In this document: one piece after another, positions 46,421-55,484 of the stretch | How positions within the stretch are numbered: position 1 is the first letter of the stretch | Layout: every line of letters starts with the position of its first letter | Source of the DNA: an uncultured Poribacteria bacterium | GTDB taxonomy: Bacteria; Poribacteria; WGA-4E; WGA-3G | Assembly: GCA_951828385.1 (NCBI GenBank) | Contig: OX639973.1 | Span: forward strand, 3,711,200 to 3,775,199 | Reading direction: 5' to 3' | DNA: 64,000 nt | Program-made: the position numbers and the translations under genes | The notes under the pieces: generated by a model | Databases searched by the model: none | Told to the model about the DNA's origin: nothing | What the model saw: the letters and a program-made list of their open reading frames with translations, nothing else

Positions 46421-47443
46421 ATGCTGAAGGTTTCTATAAAGAAATATATCACACACTTCATTGTGTCTATAATTGCGTTGTCTGTTGGGATCCAATCTCT
46501 GGATGCGAAATATACCGCGGACTTCTTAACGCTTGGTGTCGGTGCTCGCGCCCTTGCTATGGGGGGGGCAGGGACTGCGCTGAGTGACAACGCCTACGCG
46601 GCTTATTGGAATCCTGCGGGATTGGGATACCTCACCCGATACGAAGTCAGTTTCATGCATTCCACGCTCAATGGGCAGGATGCTTACGACTTTGTGAGTT
46701 ATGTCCATCCGCTCAAAAAGCGGGGGGCGATCGGTATCAGTTGGCTACGCGTCGGCGTTGACGATATTCCTATCACCAGTCTACCGATAGTCACGCGTCC
46801 TGTCGGACCTACGAACCGTCCGAAAGTGGTCGGGACTTTCAATAGTACGGATAACGCGTTCCTCCTCGCGTCTGGTTGGACACTCCCTTCTTTCCACGGT
46901 ATTGATCTCCGTCTCGGTAGCACCCTCAAGCTTCTCTACATGAGCGGATATAGGACGACAAACGCCATCGGTGGTGGTGCAGACATCGGTTTCGCTGCGA
47001 TGACAAACCCAGAAAAATCCCATCGCCTGACGCTCGGCCTGCAAGCCAGTGATGTTTTTCGGACAAAGATTTATTGGAACACACCGCCACCGTCAGCAGA
47101 CCTGACATCGCACACCGAGACGATACCGCCGCATCTTAAAATCGGCATCGCAACGACACACACACTCGCCGTTTTCCGTAGCACCCTTATCTTGGCTTTG
47201 GATACCTATATCAGAGACGGCGTTGAGTTGCATGGCGGTGCCGAATGGACGCTTTTTGATCTGCTTTCGATGCGTATCGGCTTTGATGAACGTAAGGGGA
47301 TTGAACGAATCCGACGTTTGACGGCTGGCGTTGGGTTGAACCTTCGATTCGTCACGGGTGCGGGTGCGGGATTAGACTACGCGTTTGCGAACCACCCGGC
47401 ATTAGGCGGCAGCCATCGCATGTCTCTCAGGATTAGGTTTTAA
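46421..47443 (+). CDS. PorV/PorQ-like outer-membrane protein
   Basis: A 340-residue beta-barrel protein. After a signal (FIVSIIALSVGIQSLDA), the N-terminus reads TADFLTLGVGARALAMGGAGTALSDNAYAAYWNPAGLGYL, split here by length: FLTLGVGARALAMGGA then ALSDNAYAAYWNPAG, the hallmark of the PorV/PorQ and UPF0164 families. Alternating strands run to the end (SHRMSLRIRF), with a C-terminal Phe typical of barrels. In Bacteroidota PorV shuttles type IX cargo from the SprA pore to PorU. Position right after a PorU-like gene matches the Bacteroidota porU-porV pair. No Shine-Dalgarno sequence is evident because a repeat precedes it; the ATG start is taken by homology. Confidence 0.8.
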   Translation: MLKVSIKKYITHFIVSIIALSVGIQSLDAKYTADFLTLGVGARALAMGGAGTALSDNAYAAYWNPAGLGYLTRYEVSFMHSTLNGQDAYDFVSYVHPLKKRGAIGISWLRVGVDDIPITSLPIVTRPVGPTNRPKVVGTFNSTDNAFLLASGWTLPSFHGIDLRLGSTLKLLYMSGYRTTNAIGGGADIGFAAMTNPEKSHRLTLGLQASDVFRTKIYWNTPPPSADLTSHTETIPPHLKIGIATTHTLAVFRSTLILALDTYIRDGVELHGGAEWTLFDLLSMRIGFDERKGIERIRRLTAGVGLNLRFVTGAGAGLDYAFANHPALGGSHRMSLRIRF

Positions 47444-47495
47444 ATGGTTTTAAAGATCCCGCATGAGATAGCGTCTATTTTGACAGATTTGTTTA

Positions 47496-50400
47496 CTATT
47501 TTTCGCTTACAGAAGCATTTTTGATCGCTGCCTCCCAATCCCACACAAGGATAGTACCGTCTTGTCCTGTGCTAACAAGCGTTTTCCGATCGGGTGAAAA
47601 TGCTAAGGTTTCTACGGATTGCGTATGTCCATTGAGCGTGGTGATTTTTTCACCTGTTGCCAGATCCCATAACTCGATTCCGCCGTTTATACGTCCCGCA
47701 ACGAGAACAGTATCATCGGGTGAAAACACTAACGACCTGGTTTCACCATAAGGGACCCCTTTAAGGCGAGGCTGCTGGCTGCTACCCAACAAACGGATTT
47801 TTTGTCCGCTTCCGACAGCGAGCGATGCCCCAGTTGAGGAGAACGCCAACGCTCTAATCGGATTCTGATATGTCAGCGTAAAATTATTATGTACCTGCTT
47901 ATCATCCAAATTTTGTCCTGCAAGCAGGGGAGCTAGCGCAGTGCCAGTTTCTGCATCCCACATCTGAACCTTGCCGCCCGCGGTGCCACTGACAAGTTTT
48001 TTCCCATCCGGTGAGAACACCAAAACCGTGACTTCTTCCAGCAGCCGAGTCATCATGAGCCGATCGATCATCGCGTCATCATTTAGCAATTCGCCATGGT
48101 TTTCATGGTTTTGTTCCAAGAGTGAGATAGTAAGCACATCCCCTGTTTCCGTTCGCCATACATGGATTTTACCCGAACCGTGAAAGGCGACCCTTTTTCC
48201 ATCGGGCGAAAAAGTCATATACCCTTCGTCATTAATTCCGCCAACTGTTTTTGTTAAGGTTGCTAATTCACGTCCGGTACGGACATCTGTCAGACGAACC
48301 AGACGATCCGGCTCTCGTGTGGTGACAATCTTACCGTAACCTATATTAAGGAATGTGGCGGATTTTGCCCCAAGGGTAGCGAGTTTCGTTCCATCGGGTG
48401 AAAACGCTGAAGTCAACAAGAAATCCCGAGGACCTACCATTTGTCCCCCGGTTTTTTGTGATGTCTTCAGGTCCCACAAGGTAATTACCCCGTTAAACGC
48501 AACGCTTGCCAGCGTGGTATCGTTCTCAAAAAAGGAAACGGCTTTAACCCACTCCGTATGTTCTGTGAGATGGATCGGTAGCAACGTTCTGGTGGTTGTG
48601 TTCCAGAACCGGATTGTACCATCCATACTTCCACTTGTGAGGGTACGTCCGTCTGGTGAAAACGCTAATGCCGCGATACCCCTTCTATGCTTAGTGAACG
48701 TTGCGAGGTGTGCCCCGGTCGCAGTATCCCATAGCTGGACGGTCTTATCGGAGCTCCCACTTGCGAGCATTTTTCCGTCCGGTGAGAATGCTAACACATT
48801 TGTCGGTCCTGTGTGTTTTTGGAGGATAGCTAATTCGCCGTTGGTGAAAGTATCCCATAATCGCACCGTTTTATCCTTACTTCCACTGGCGAGTTTTGTG
48901 CCATCCGGTGAAAACGCTAAAGCTAATATAGAGTTGGGGGTGCCGTCTATAAACTGCCACCGAATCTCTCCTGCTGGCGGAATCTCCTCATCTGCTGCGG
49001 GTGATAACCGTTCTTGAATTCCGCTGGTATGGGCGCTGAGGGTTGCTAATTTTCCCCCGGTCCTTGTGTTTCCCAGATCGATCTTTCCGTCCTGCCTGCC
49101 AACGGCAAATGTATCCGCTGTAAGCGCGTAAGATAGAGACGAACCTGTTCTCCGCGTTGCCATTTCCTTGATCTTTTTCACATTCCGCTCACCTGTTTCA
49201 ACATCTAACCTGGCAATAGTGTCTTTCCAGTTATTCAAACTGACAACTGTTTTGCTGTCTTCAGAGAAGTGCACTGCTGCGGCAGGCGGAAGCCTCTCGA
49301 TGTGTGAGATTTTCTGGCCGGTGGTTGTCTCCCACAACTGAAGTCCGGGGCCGCTGCCACTCGCAATGAATCGCCCATTTGGTGAAAACGCGATGGATTG
49401 ACATATACCGGGAAACATGTCAATCTCTCTTCCAGTCTCTACATCGTAAAGCCAGATACCGATATTATTTCCGACTGCAAGTTGCGTGCCGTCCGGCGAA
49501 AATTGCAGGTCATTAATTCCACCCTTTCCGAGTCGTGCTTTCGCTGCCTTCGGGAGTTGCCATTTTGTGTAATCATCAATAAGTTCATCGGCGTGTGCTT
49601 CTGCGACGAATGTTTGGGTATCCTTAGGGGGTTGTTCAGATTTGCTGCTTTTGCTTGGTGTGTTAGTGCTTCCTATCTGCGTCCGTACATCGGGTTTTGA
49701 TGGGGCATTCAGCACGACGGGTGCCTCAATAAGTTCAACAGTCATCTCCGATGCGGCATCGAGGCTATAGGGTTGTTGGAAACGTATTGCGTATTGCTGA
49801 TTTCCGAATCCAAGCATTAGTAACACCACAGCAACTGTGGAGGCAGCGATTGCCCAGGGTGCGAAAGGCTTACCACCGGACGGTGCGGCGGGTTTAATAC
49901 GGGCGACCTCTTGCATAATATTCTCTGTGAGGTTCGGCGTGATTTTGAAGTTATCTAAAGCCTCTCTAATCATCGGTTCGTCCTTTTTCATGCGCTGCTG
50001 TGCGCGACGGAGGCGGCTCTTAATAGTGTTTGCGGATACGCCTAAAAACGTGCCGATCTCTGTGCAGGACATTTCGCCAAAATAGTGGAGCGTGATGACA
50101 GTCCGTTCACTCTCTTGTAGTCTGGCGAGCAACTTTTTGACGACATCGCGCTGTGCTTCTGCGGTTGTGCGCTCATTTTCCGCAGCGACGTATCCAGAAT
50201 ACGTGCCTGTTTGGGTATGCTCGTTGTCTGTTTTCTCAATTTCCTCGAGTGGCTGCGTCCACAACCGCTTTTTCCGGAGCCAAGAGCTACAGCGATTTGC
50301 GGCGATGACATAAAGCCAACTATCAAAACGCTGCGGTTCCTTGAGTGTTGGGAGTTTCTTGTATGCTTTGAGGAACGTATCTTGTGTAATCTCTTCAGCA

Positions 50401-50531
50401 ATATGGAAATCCCCGATTTTCCGCCACGCCAACGCGTGCACCTGTTTCTGATATTTTCTCACGAGCACAGAGAAGGCATTATCGTCGCCTTCAAGGACAC
50501 GTTGAATAAGTTGAACATCGTCATTCTTCAT
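47496..50531 (-). CDS. Membrane-tethered ECF sigma factor fused to WD40 propellers (copy 1)
   Basis: A 1011-residue fusion. Residues 1-180 are an ECF sigma factor: sigma-2 (DDNAFSVLVRKYQKQVHALA, EEITQDTFLKAYKKL) and sigma-4 (HYFGEMSCTEIGTFLGVSANTIKSRL) with the usual helix-turn-helix. A transmembrane helix follows (APWAIAASTVAVVLLML, about 226-243). The rest is a linker and about fourteen WD40-type repeats with FSPDG and LWD signatures, which would make two seven-bladed propellers outside the membrane. It may sense a ligand and release or position the sigma domain by proteolysis. GGAGG precedes the ATG. A tandem copy lies upstream on the same strand, 33 nt away. Convergent with the PorV-like gene. 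Confidence 0.9.
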   Translation of the reverse strand: MKNDDVQLIQRVLEGDDNAFSVLVRKYQKQVHALAWRKIGDFHIAEEITQDTFLKAYKKLPTLKEPQRFDSWLYVIAANRCSSWLRKKRLWTQPLEEIEKTDNEHTQTGTYSGYVAAENERTTAEAQRDVVKKLLARLQESERTVITLHYFGEMSCTEIGTFLGVSANTIKSRLRRAQQRMKKDEPMIREALDNFKITPNLTENIMQEVARIKPAAPSGGKPFAPWAIAASTVAVVLLMLGFGNQQYAIRFQQPYSLDAASEMTVELIEAPVVLNAPSKPDVRTQIGSTNTPSKSSKSEQPPKDTQTFVAEAHADELIDDYTKWQLPKAAKARLGKGGINDLQFSPDGTQLAVGNNIGIWLYDVETGREIDMFPGICQSIAFSPNGRFIASGSGPGLQLWETTTGQKISHIERLPPAAAVHFSEDSKTVVSLNNWKDTIARLDVETGERNVKKIKEMATRRTGSSLSYALTADTFAVGRQDGKIDLGNTRTGGKLATLSAHTSGIQERLSPAADEEIPPAGEIRWQFIDGTPNSILALAFSPDGTKLASGSKDKTVRLWDTFTNGELAILQKHTGPTNVLAFSPDGKMLASGSSDKTVQLWDTATGAHLATFTKHRRGIAALAFSPDGRTLTSGSMDGTIRFWNTTTRTLLPIHLTEHTEWVKAVSFFENDTTLASVAFNGVITLWDLKTSQKTGGQMVGPRDFLLTSAFSPDGTKLATLGAKSATFLNIGYGKIVTTREPDRLVRLTDVRTGRELATLTKTVGGINDEGYMTFSPDGKRVAFHGSGKIHVWRTETGDVLTISLLEQNHENHGELLNDDAMIDRLMMTRLLEEVTVLVFSPDGKKLVSGTAGGKVQMWDAETGTALAPLLAGQNLDDKQVHNNFTLTYQNPIRALAFSSTGASLAVGSGQKIRLLGSSQQPRLKGVPYGETRSLVFSPDDTVLVAGRINGGIELWDLATGEKITTLNGHTQSVETLAFSPDRKTLVSTGQDGTILVWDWEAAIKNASVSEK

Positions 50532-50564
50532 GTGTCGCCTCCAAAGTCAAGAAGATATTTCGTT

Positions 50565-53500
50565 TCATTTTTCCACCACAGGCGCACCCTTGATGGCTTC
50601 CTCCCAATCCCAGAGGAGAATCGTGCCATCTTGTCCTGTGCTGACGAGTGTTTTTCCATCGGGTGAAAATACTAACGTCCCTACTATTGTGGTATGCCCA
50701 TTGAGTGTGTTGATTTTTTCCCCTGTTGTCATATCCCATAACTCAATTCCGCCGTTTCTAAGTCCGGCAAGGAGGACGGTGTCATCAGGAGAAAACGCTA
50801 ACGATTGGGTACCGCGTGGTGCATCTTTAAGGGGCGGCTGCTTGCTGCTCCCCAACAAACTGATTTTTTGTTGACTTCCGACAGCGAGCAATGTCCCATT
50901 TGAGGAGAACGCTAACGCTGTAATCGAATCTTTAAGGAGCATGGTGTCGGAAGAATTGTCGGGTGGATCTTGTCCTGCAAGAAAGGGAGCCAGCTCAGTC
51001 CCTGTTTCTGCATCCCACATTTGAACTTTCCCGCCCATGGTTCCACTGACAAGTTTTTTCCCATCCGGTGAGAACATCAAAACCGGGACTTCGTCTAGTA
51101 TTCGAGTCATTATGTGCTGATGGACCGTCGCGTCACTTAGAAAATGGTCTATCGCGTCACTTAGAGATTCAACGAGTGGGATAGTAAGAATATCCCCCCT
51201 TTCTGTATGCCATACATGAATTTCGCCAAAACCGTGGAAGGCTACCGTTTTTCCGTCGGGTGAAAAAGTCATACCTCCTTCGTACTTCATTCCACCAGCA
51301 CCAACTGACTTTGTTAAGGTCGCTAATTCACGTCCTGTACGCACATCCGTCAAACGGACCAGACGATCCGGCTCCCACGTGGGGGCCATCTTACTGGGAC
51401 CTATGTTGAGGAATGTGACGGATTTTGCACCCGTGCTAACGAGTTTTGTGCCATCCGGTGAAAATGCTGAAGCCAATAATAAATCCCAAGGTTCTATCGT
51501 TTGGATCCCGGTTTTTTGTGATGTCTTCAGGTCCCACAAGGTAATTACCCCGTTAAATGCGACGCTTGCGAGTGTGGAACTATCTTTAAAGAAGGACACC
51601 GCTTTCACCCACTCCGTATGTTCTATAATATTGAGGGGTAGCAAATCTCCGGTTTCTGTATTCCAGAACCGAATTGTGCCGTCCATACTTCCACTTGCGA
51701 GGGTACGTCCATCTGGTGAAAATGTGAGTGCTACAATACTGTTGGTATGCCCAGCGAATGTTGCGAGGTGTGCCCCAGTCGCGGTATCCCATAGCTGGAT
51801 GGTCTTATCGGTGCTCCCGCTTGTGAGCATTTTTCCATCCGACGAGAATGCTAACACGTTTGTCCACCCTGTGTGTTTTCGGAGGATAACTAATTCGTTG
51901 TTGGTGGCGGTATCCCATAATCGCACCGTTTTATCTTTACCTCCACTGGCGAGTCGCGTGCCATCCGGTGAAAATGCTAAAGTTAACACATGATGGGGGG
52001 TGCCGTCTACAAACCGCACCCGATTCTCCCCTGGTGGTGGAATCTCCTCATCTGCTGCAAATGGTAACTGTTTCTGAATTCCGGCTGTATGTCCGCTAAG
52101 GGTTGATAATTTTTTGCCGGTCATTGTGTCCCACAACTGAATCTTTCCATTCTGGCCGCCAACGGCAAATTTATCATCTGTGAGTGCGTAGGGTTCCGGG
52201 CTATATCTGCGCGGCATCTTTTCAAAAGACCGATCGTCAATATTTTTCACATTTCTCTGTTTGGTCTCAACGTCTAACTGGCTGATTAATTCCCCCCAGT
52301 TCCCTAAACCGATTAGCGTTTTGCCATCTTCAGAGAAATGTAGTGCTGAGGCAGACGGAGGGGCATCGATAAGTGCCACTTTCTGACCAGTCGCTATTTC
52401 CCATAACTGAAGTCCGAGGGGGCCGCCGCCACTTGCGATGAGTCGTCCGTCAGGCGAAAAAGCGATGGATTGACACACACCCCCGAACATATTAATCTCT
52501 TTTCCTGTTTTTGCATCGTAAAGCCATACACCGATGTTACTTCCGACAGCGATTTGTGTGCCATCTGGTGAGAATTGAAGCGCGTTGATGCCGCCTTTTC
52601 CGAGCCTCGCTTTCGCTTCCTTCGGGAGATGCCATTTTGTATAATCATCGACAAGTTCATCAGCATGTGCTTCTGTGACGAATGCTTGGGCATCCTTAGG
52701 GGGTTGTTCAGATTTGCTGCTTTTGCTCGGTGTGTGAGTGCTTCCTATCTGCGTCCGTATATCTGGTTTTGATGCGCTATTCAGCACGACGGGTGCCTCA
52801 ATAAGTTCAACAGTCATCTCCGATGCGGCATCGAGGCTATAGGGTTGTTGGAAACGTATTGCGTATTGCTGATTTCCGAATCCAAGCATTAGTAACACCA
52901 CTGCAACTGTAGAGGCAGTGATTGTCCACGGTGCGAAAGGCTTGCCACCGGACGGTGCGGCGGGTTTAATGCGAGCGACTTCTTGCATAATATTCTCTGT
53001 GAGGTTCGGCGTGATTTTGAAGTTATCTAAAGCCTCTCTGATCATCGGTTCGTCCTTTTTCATGCGCTGCTGTGCGCGACGGAGGCGGCTCTTAATAGTG
53101 TTTGCGGATACGCCTAAAAATGTGCCGATCTCTGTGCAGGACATTTCACCAAAATAGTGGAGCGTGATGACAGTACGTTCACTCTCTTGTAGTCTGGCGA
53201 GCAACTTTTTGACGACATCGCGCTGTGCTTCTGCGGTTGTGCGCTCGTTTTCCGCAACGACGTATCCAGAATATGTGCTTGTTTGGATATGCTCGTTGTC
53301 TGTCTCCTCAAATTTCTCGAGTGGTTGCGTCCACAACCGCTTTTTCCGGAGCCAAGAGCTACAGCGATTTGCGGCGATGACATAAAGCCAACTGTCGAAA
53401 CGCTGCGGTTCCTTGAGTGTTGGGAGTTTCTTGTATGCTTTGAGGAACGTATCTTGTGTAATCTCCTCAGCAATATGGAAATCCCCGATTTTCCGCCATG

Positions 53501-53603
53501 CCAACGCGTGCACCTGTTTCTGATATTTTCTCACGAGCACAGAGAAGGCGTTATCGTCGCCTTCAAGGACGCGTTGAATAAGTTGAACATCGTCATTTTT
53601 CAT
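50565..53603 (-). CDS. Membrane-tethered ECF sigma factor fused to WD40 propellers (copy 2)
   Basis: A 1012-residue paralogue of the next gene, with the same order: ECF sigma-2 and sigma-4, transmembrane helix (APWTITASTVAVVLLML), then about fourteen WD40 repeats. The sigma half and the membrane helix are nearly identical to copy 1 (differences such as EEIEK versus EKFEE), but the propellers have diverged more, e.g. FTKHRRGIAAL versus FAGHTNSIVAL. Because the sigma part is shared, both copies probably control the same promoters while sensing different ligands. The start follows GGAGG. It is first of the two genes, separated by only 33 nt from copy 1, so they can be co-transcribed. Confidence 0.9.
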   Translation of the reverse strand: MKNDDVQLIQRVLEGDDNAFSVLVRKYQKQVHALAWRKIGDFHIAEEITQDTFLKAYKKLPTLKEPQRFDSWLYVIAANRCSSWLRKKRLWTQPLEKFEETDNEHIQTSTYSGYVVAENERTTAEAQRDVVKKLLARLQESERTVITLHYFGEMSCTEIGTFLGVSANTIKSRLRRAQQRMKKDEPMIREALDNFKITPNLTENIMQEVARIKPAAPSGGKPFAPWTITASTVAVVLLMLGFGNQQYAIRFQQPYSLDAASEMTVELIEAPVVLNSASKPDIRTQIGSTHTPSKSSKSEQPPKDAQAFVTEAHADELVDDYTKWHLPKEAKARLGKGGINALQFSPDGTQIAVGSNIGVWLYDAKTGKEINMFGGVCQSIAFSPDGRLIASGGGPLGLQLWEIATGQKVALIDAPPSASALHFSEDGKTLIGLGNWGELISQLDVETKQRNVKNIDDRSFEKMPRRYSPEPYALTDDKFAVGGQNGKIQLWDTMTGKKLSTLSGHTAGIQKQLPFAADEEIPPPGENRVRFVDGTPHHVLTLAFSPDGTRLASGGKDKTVRLWDTATNNELVILRKHTGWTNVLAFSSDGKMLTSGSTDKTIQLWDTATGAHLATFAGHTNSIVALTFSPDGRTLASGSMDGTIRFWNTETGDLLPLNIIEHTEWVKAVSFFKDSSTLASVAFNGVITLWDLKTSQKTGIQTIEPWDLLLASAFSPDGTKLVSTGAKSVTFLNIGPSKMAPTWEPDRLVRLTDVRTGRELATLTKSVGAGGMKYEGGMTFSPDGKTVAFHGFGEIHVWHTERGDILTIPLVESLSDAIDHFLSDATVHQHIMTRILDEVPVLMFSPDGKKLVSGTMGGKVQMWDAETGTELAPFLAGQDPPDNSSDTMLLKDSITALAFSSNGTLLAVGSQQKISLLGSSKQPPLKDAPRGTQSLAFSPDDTVLLAGLRNGGIELWDMTTGEKINTLNGHTTIVGTLVFSPDGKTLVSTGQDGTILLWDWEEAIKGAPVVEK

Positions 53604-53769
53604 GTGTCGCCTCCAAAAAAGGGTAGTTTCATCATTCTGTTTTCAAATCTGGTGACGCTACTTAGGGATAAAACGGGTGCATAATTCTGCAAAAATAGGT
53701 ATGTTTGGGTGGAAAGTTGATGTTTTCTGGTGAAAAATATAGGACTGAGGCAATACTGCTGATATTTGG

Positions 53770-54318
53770 TTAGGACTTTTGCATAACAAGGTCGCTATAG
53801 GAGACAGCAACTGGATCAGCAGTGCCTAAATGAAGTGTCCTTTTAACATGCTGATGTTCATTTGCTGCTTCGGCTTCCGTTTGCCCTTGAAACACCGTTT
53901 CCAATTCAATGAACTGCCCTAAATCGGCAACTGTATCGAGATGGATACGGGTGTTTTTGAACATCCAGACCTCTCGCTGTTTTTGGACAATCGTTTCAAC
54001 TCCCAAAGCAACGGTTAGCAATGTTTTGAGGGTTGATGGGTCGCTAACCTTACTGAGTTGGTACTGACTATAGCGGGATTCGCTGTGATTTGGACGCTCA
54101 TAGTAGATGAGCCACGCTTCATCTGTCTCATCAATCTCACGCAACTTAAGACGCGGTTTGCAAGTTTCCAATATCGCAGCGTCTTTTACCTGCGTCACAT
54201 AAAAATAGGTATCCGTTTGATGCACAGTTTCACGGTGTGTCGCTTTTAGATCAGCCAACCTCGGATAGAGGCTTTCAAGCGACGGGTAACGCGCTTTGAA
54301 TTCTAAGTTTTTTGCCAT
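53770..54318 (-). CDS. CYTH-domain protein (class IV adenylyl cyclase/ThTPase-like)
   Basis: A 182-residue cytoplasmic protein with CYTH-fold marks: an N-terminal NLEFKARY (the family's ExExK reduced to ExK), YFYV, RLKLREID, YYERP, REVWMF and IHLDTVADLGQFIELET, which gather charged residues in a tunnel for triphosphates and metal. Family members are class IV adenylyl cyclases (CyaB), thiamine triphosphatases or inorganic triphosphatases, and which applies cannot be told. It lies 166 nt past copy 2 of the sigma fusion on the same strand. No Shine-Dalgarno sequence of strength is seen; the ATG sets the first strand correctly. Confidence 0.8.
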   Translation of the reverse strand: MAKNLEFKARYPSLESLYPRLADLKATHRETVHQTDTYFYVTQVKDAAILETCKPRLKLREIDETDEAWLIYYERPNHSESRYSQYQLSKVSDPSTLKTLLTVALGVETIVQKQREVWMFKNTRIHLDTVADLGQFIELETVFQGQTEAEAANEHQHVKRTLHLGTADPVAVSYSDLVMQKS

Positions 54319-54529
54319 ATTTTTAAATATTAGGTTCTTGCTCCGTTTTTTCCTTCGTCAAAAACGGGTTTCCGATCAAGCGGATAGCGATAATTACTTT
54401 CCAGCGTCTTCGAGTTACATGCGCGTAGCAGGCGGCGGAATACCAAAATTTGCTATTATAAAGGGGTGTTGGTTGTTGGAAAGAGACCTCTTAACCATTA
54501 ACCATTAACCATTAACCATTAACCGTGTC
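54319..54529. other. Intergenic stretch with CCATTAA repeats
   Basis: Four tandem heptamers of the form AACCATT lie near 54493-54525, next to a TTGGTTGTTGGAA-rich stretch. They are not telomeric in context. No gene is seen. Confidence 0.5.
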
Positions 54530-55129
54530 TTATTCGATTTCCGCAAAATCTTCATCGGATTGGAAATCATCAACACAGGATCGGTTACAACGCTCGCCGT
54601 TTGTTAACAACCAGCAGGCGCGATGCTTTAATTTAAGAGCACTTGTTATACAGGTACGTAACTGCTCTGGATCAAAGCCGCGTCCTAACAGGTAACTGTA
54701 GCTGCCGGCTCTCATGACCCGTCGCCCTTCGTCGTTATTGCGGACAATCGAGACGATTTTGACATGGGGCTGATACCGCCTGACATATTCAAAGAGCCGA
54801 CCTCTTGAACGGCGAGTGTAGTCGGCAATTACCATCTGATATTTGCCCAACTTCAATAAACCGACGGCTTCCGAGCTTCGTTCTGGAATGTCGCATCCGT
54901 AGCCTTCGGACCGGACGAGATTTCTTACTTTGTCATGTACATCGCCGTCGCGTGAAACGAGCATTATCCCGCCTTCCAATTCAGAGATACCGAAGTCTTC
55001 TTGAATGTCAAGAGGAATGCGTGCTTCTCTTGCTCGCCAGTCCAGGATTCGGCGTGCCCGCCGCATGCGTTCGTTGACCTGATCAAGTCTCTCGTCTAAA
55101 TCTGGGAGTGGTTTAAAAAACTTTTTCAT
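54530..55129 (-). CDS. Receiver-like protein with cysteine-containing tail
   Basis: A 199-residue cytoplasmic protein. The N-terminal part (DLDERLDQVNERMRRARRILDW) is a charged coiled helix. Residues about 55-165 resemble a response-regulator receiver: GGIMLVSRDGDVHDKVRNLV, YQMVIADYTRRSRG, VKIVSIVRNNDEGRRVMRAG. The Asp in VIADY aligns with the phospho-acceptor, but the acidic pair and Lys of a true receiver are not clean, so phosphorylation is doubtful. The tail holds three cysteines (CWLLTNGERCNRSC) suited to a metal or disulfide. No kinase is nearby. AAGGAA stands 9 nt before the ATG. Confidence 0.6.
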   Translation of the reverse strand: MKKFFKPLPDLDERLDQVNERMRRARRILDWRAREARIPLDIQEDFGISELEGGIMLVSRDGDVHDKVRNLVRSEGYGCDIPERSSEAVGLLKLGKYQMVIADYTRRSRGRLFEYVRRYQPHVKIVSIVRNNDEGRRVMRAGSYSYLLGRGFDPEQLRTCITSALKLKHRACWLLTNGERCNRSCVDDFQSDEDFAEIE

Positions 55130-55289
55130 TTCTGTTTTCCTTGCAAACTTTAGGGTGCTAAAAGGTGCTGACTGGAGAATGTTACTCTATTCTACCTTAT
55201 ATGTGTAACAGATATCAACCGATTTTTGTTGCTAAAAACCACTAAATTCTATAAAATGCTCCTAAAACCGCTCTCCGCAACCAAAACCG

Positions 55290-55462
55290 TGGAATAGTTG
55301 TCAGTATTCAGTTCGGTTTTTTTTCAAAAAAAAAAACCTTTCAGTTTTCAGAAAGAGATGGATGGGTTTACCTCACAGTGAGAGTTAACGCTTTGTGGCA
55401 GGTGCTTTTGTTGTAACTGCCACAGCATATCTCTGACTAAAAACCGAAAACCGATAACTGAT
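55290..55462. repeat. Intergenic TCAGTT/AACTGA-type hairpin
   Basis: GTTGTCAGTATTCAGTTCGG with a T-run/A-run stem (about 55318-55342) on the left, and CCGAAAACCGATAACTGATGACTG on the right; also CTCACAGTGAG and GTGGCAGG/CTGCCAC pairs. The right arm overlaps the first ATG of the next frame. Confidence 0.6.
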
Positions 55463-55484
55463 GACTGTAAAAAAGGATAAAACG

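Larger units (their letters stand above)
47496..53616. repeat. Tandem 3-kb direct duplication
   Basis: Copy 1 (47496-50544) and copy 2 (50565-53616) are aligned end to end, including the identical leader CATGTGTCGCCTCCAAA on the plus strand. Identity is highest over the sigma/TM half (about 49720-50540 with 52795-53616). Confidence 0.85.

Noticed and set aside
48355-49017. Open frame of 220 codons antisense to WD40 repeats of copy 1 (and 51379-51993 for copy 2)
   Set aside because: Repeated FPSGENA-like peptides are the antisense of FSPDG repeats; no start signal.
54493-54525. CCATTAA tandem heptamers resembling telomeric repeats
   Set aside because: Only about four copies in a spacer between genes, of the same nature as the other heptad repeats in the window; nothing suggests a linear end.
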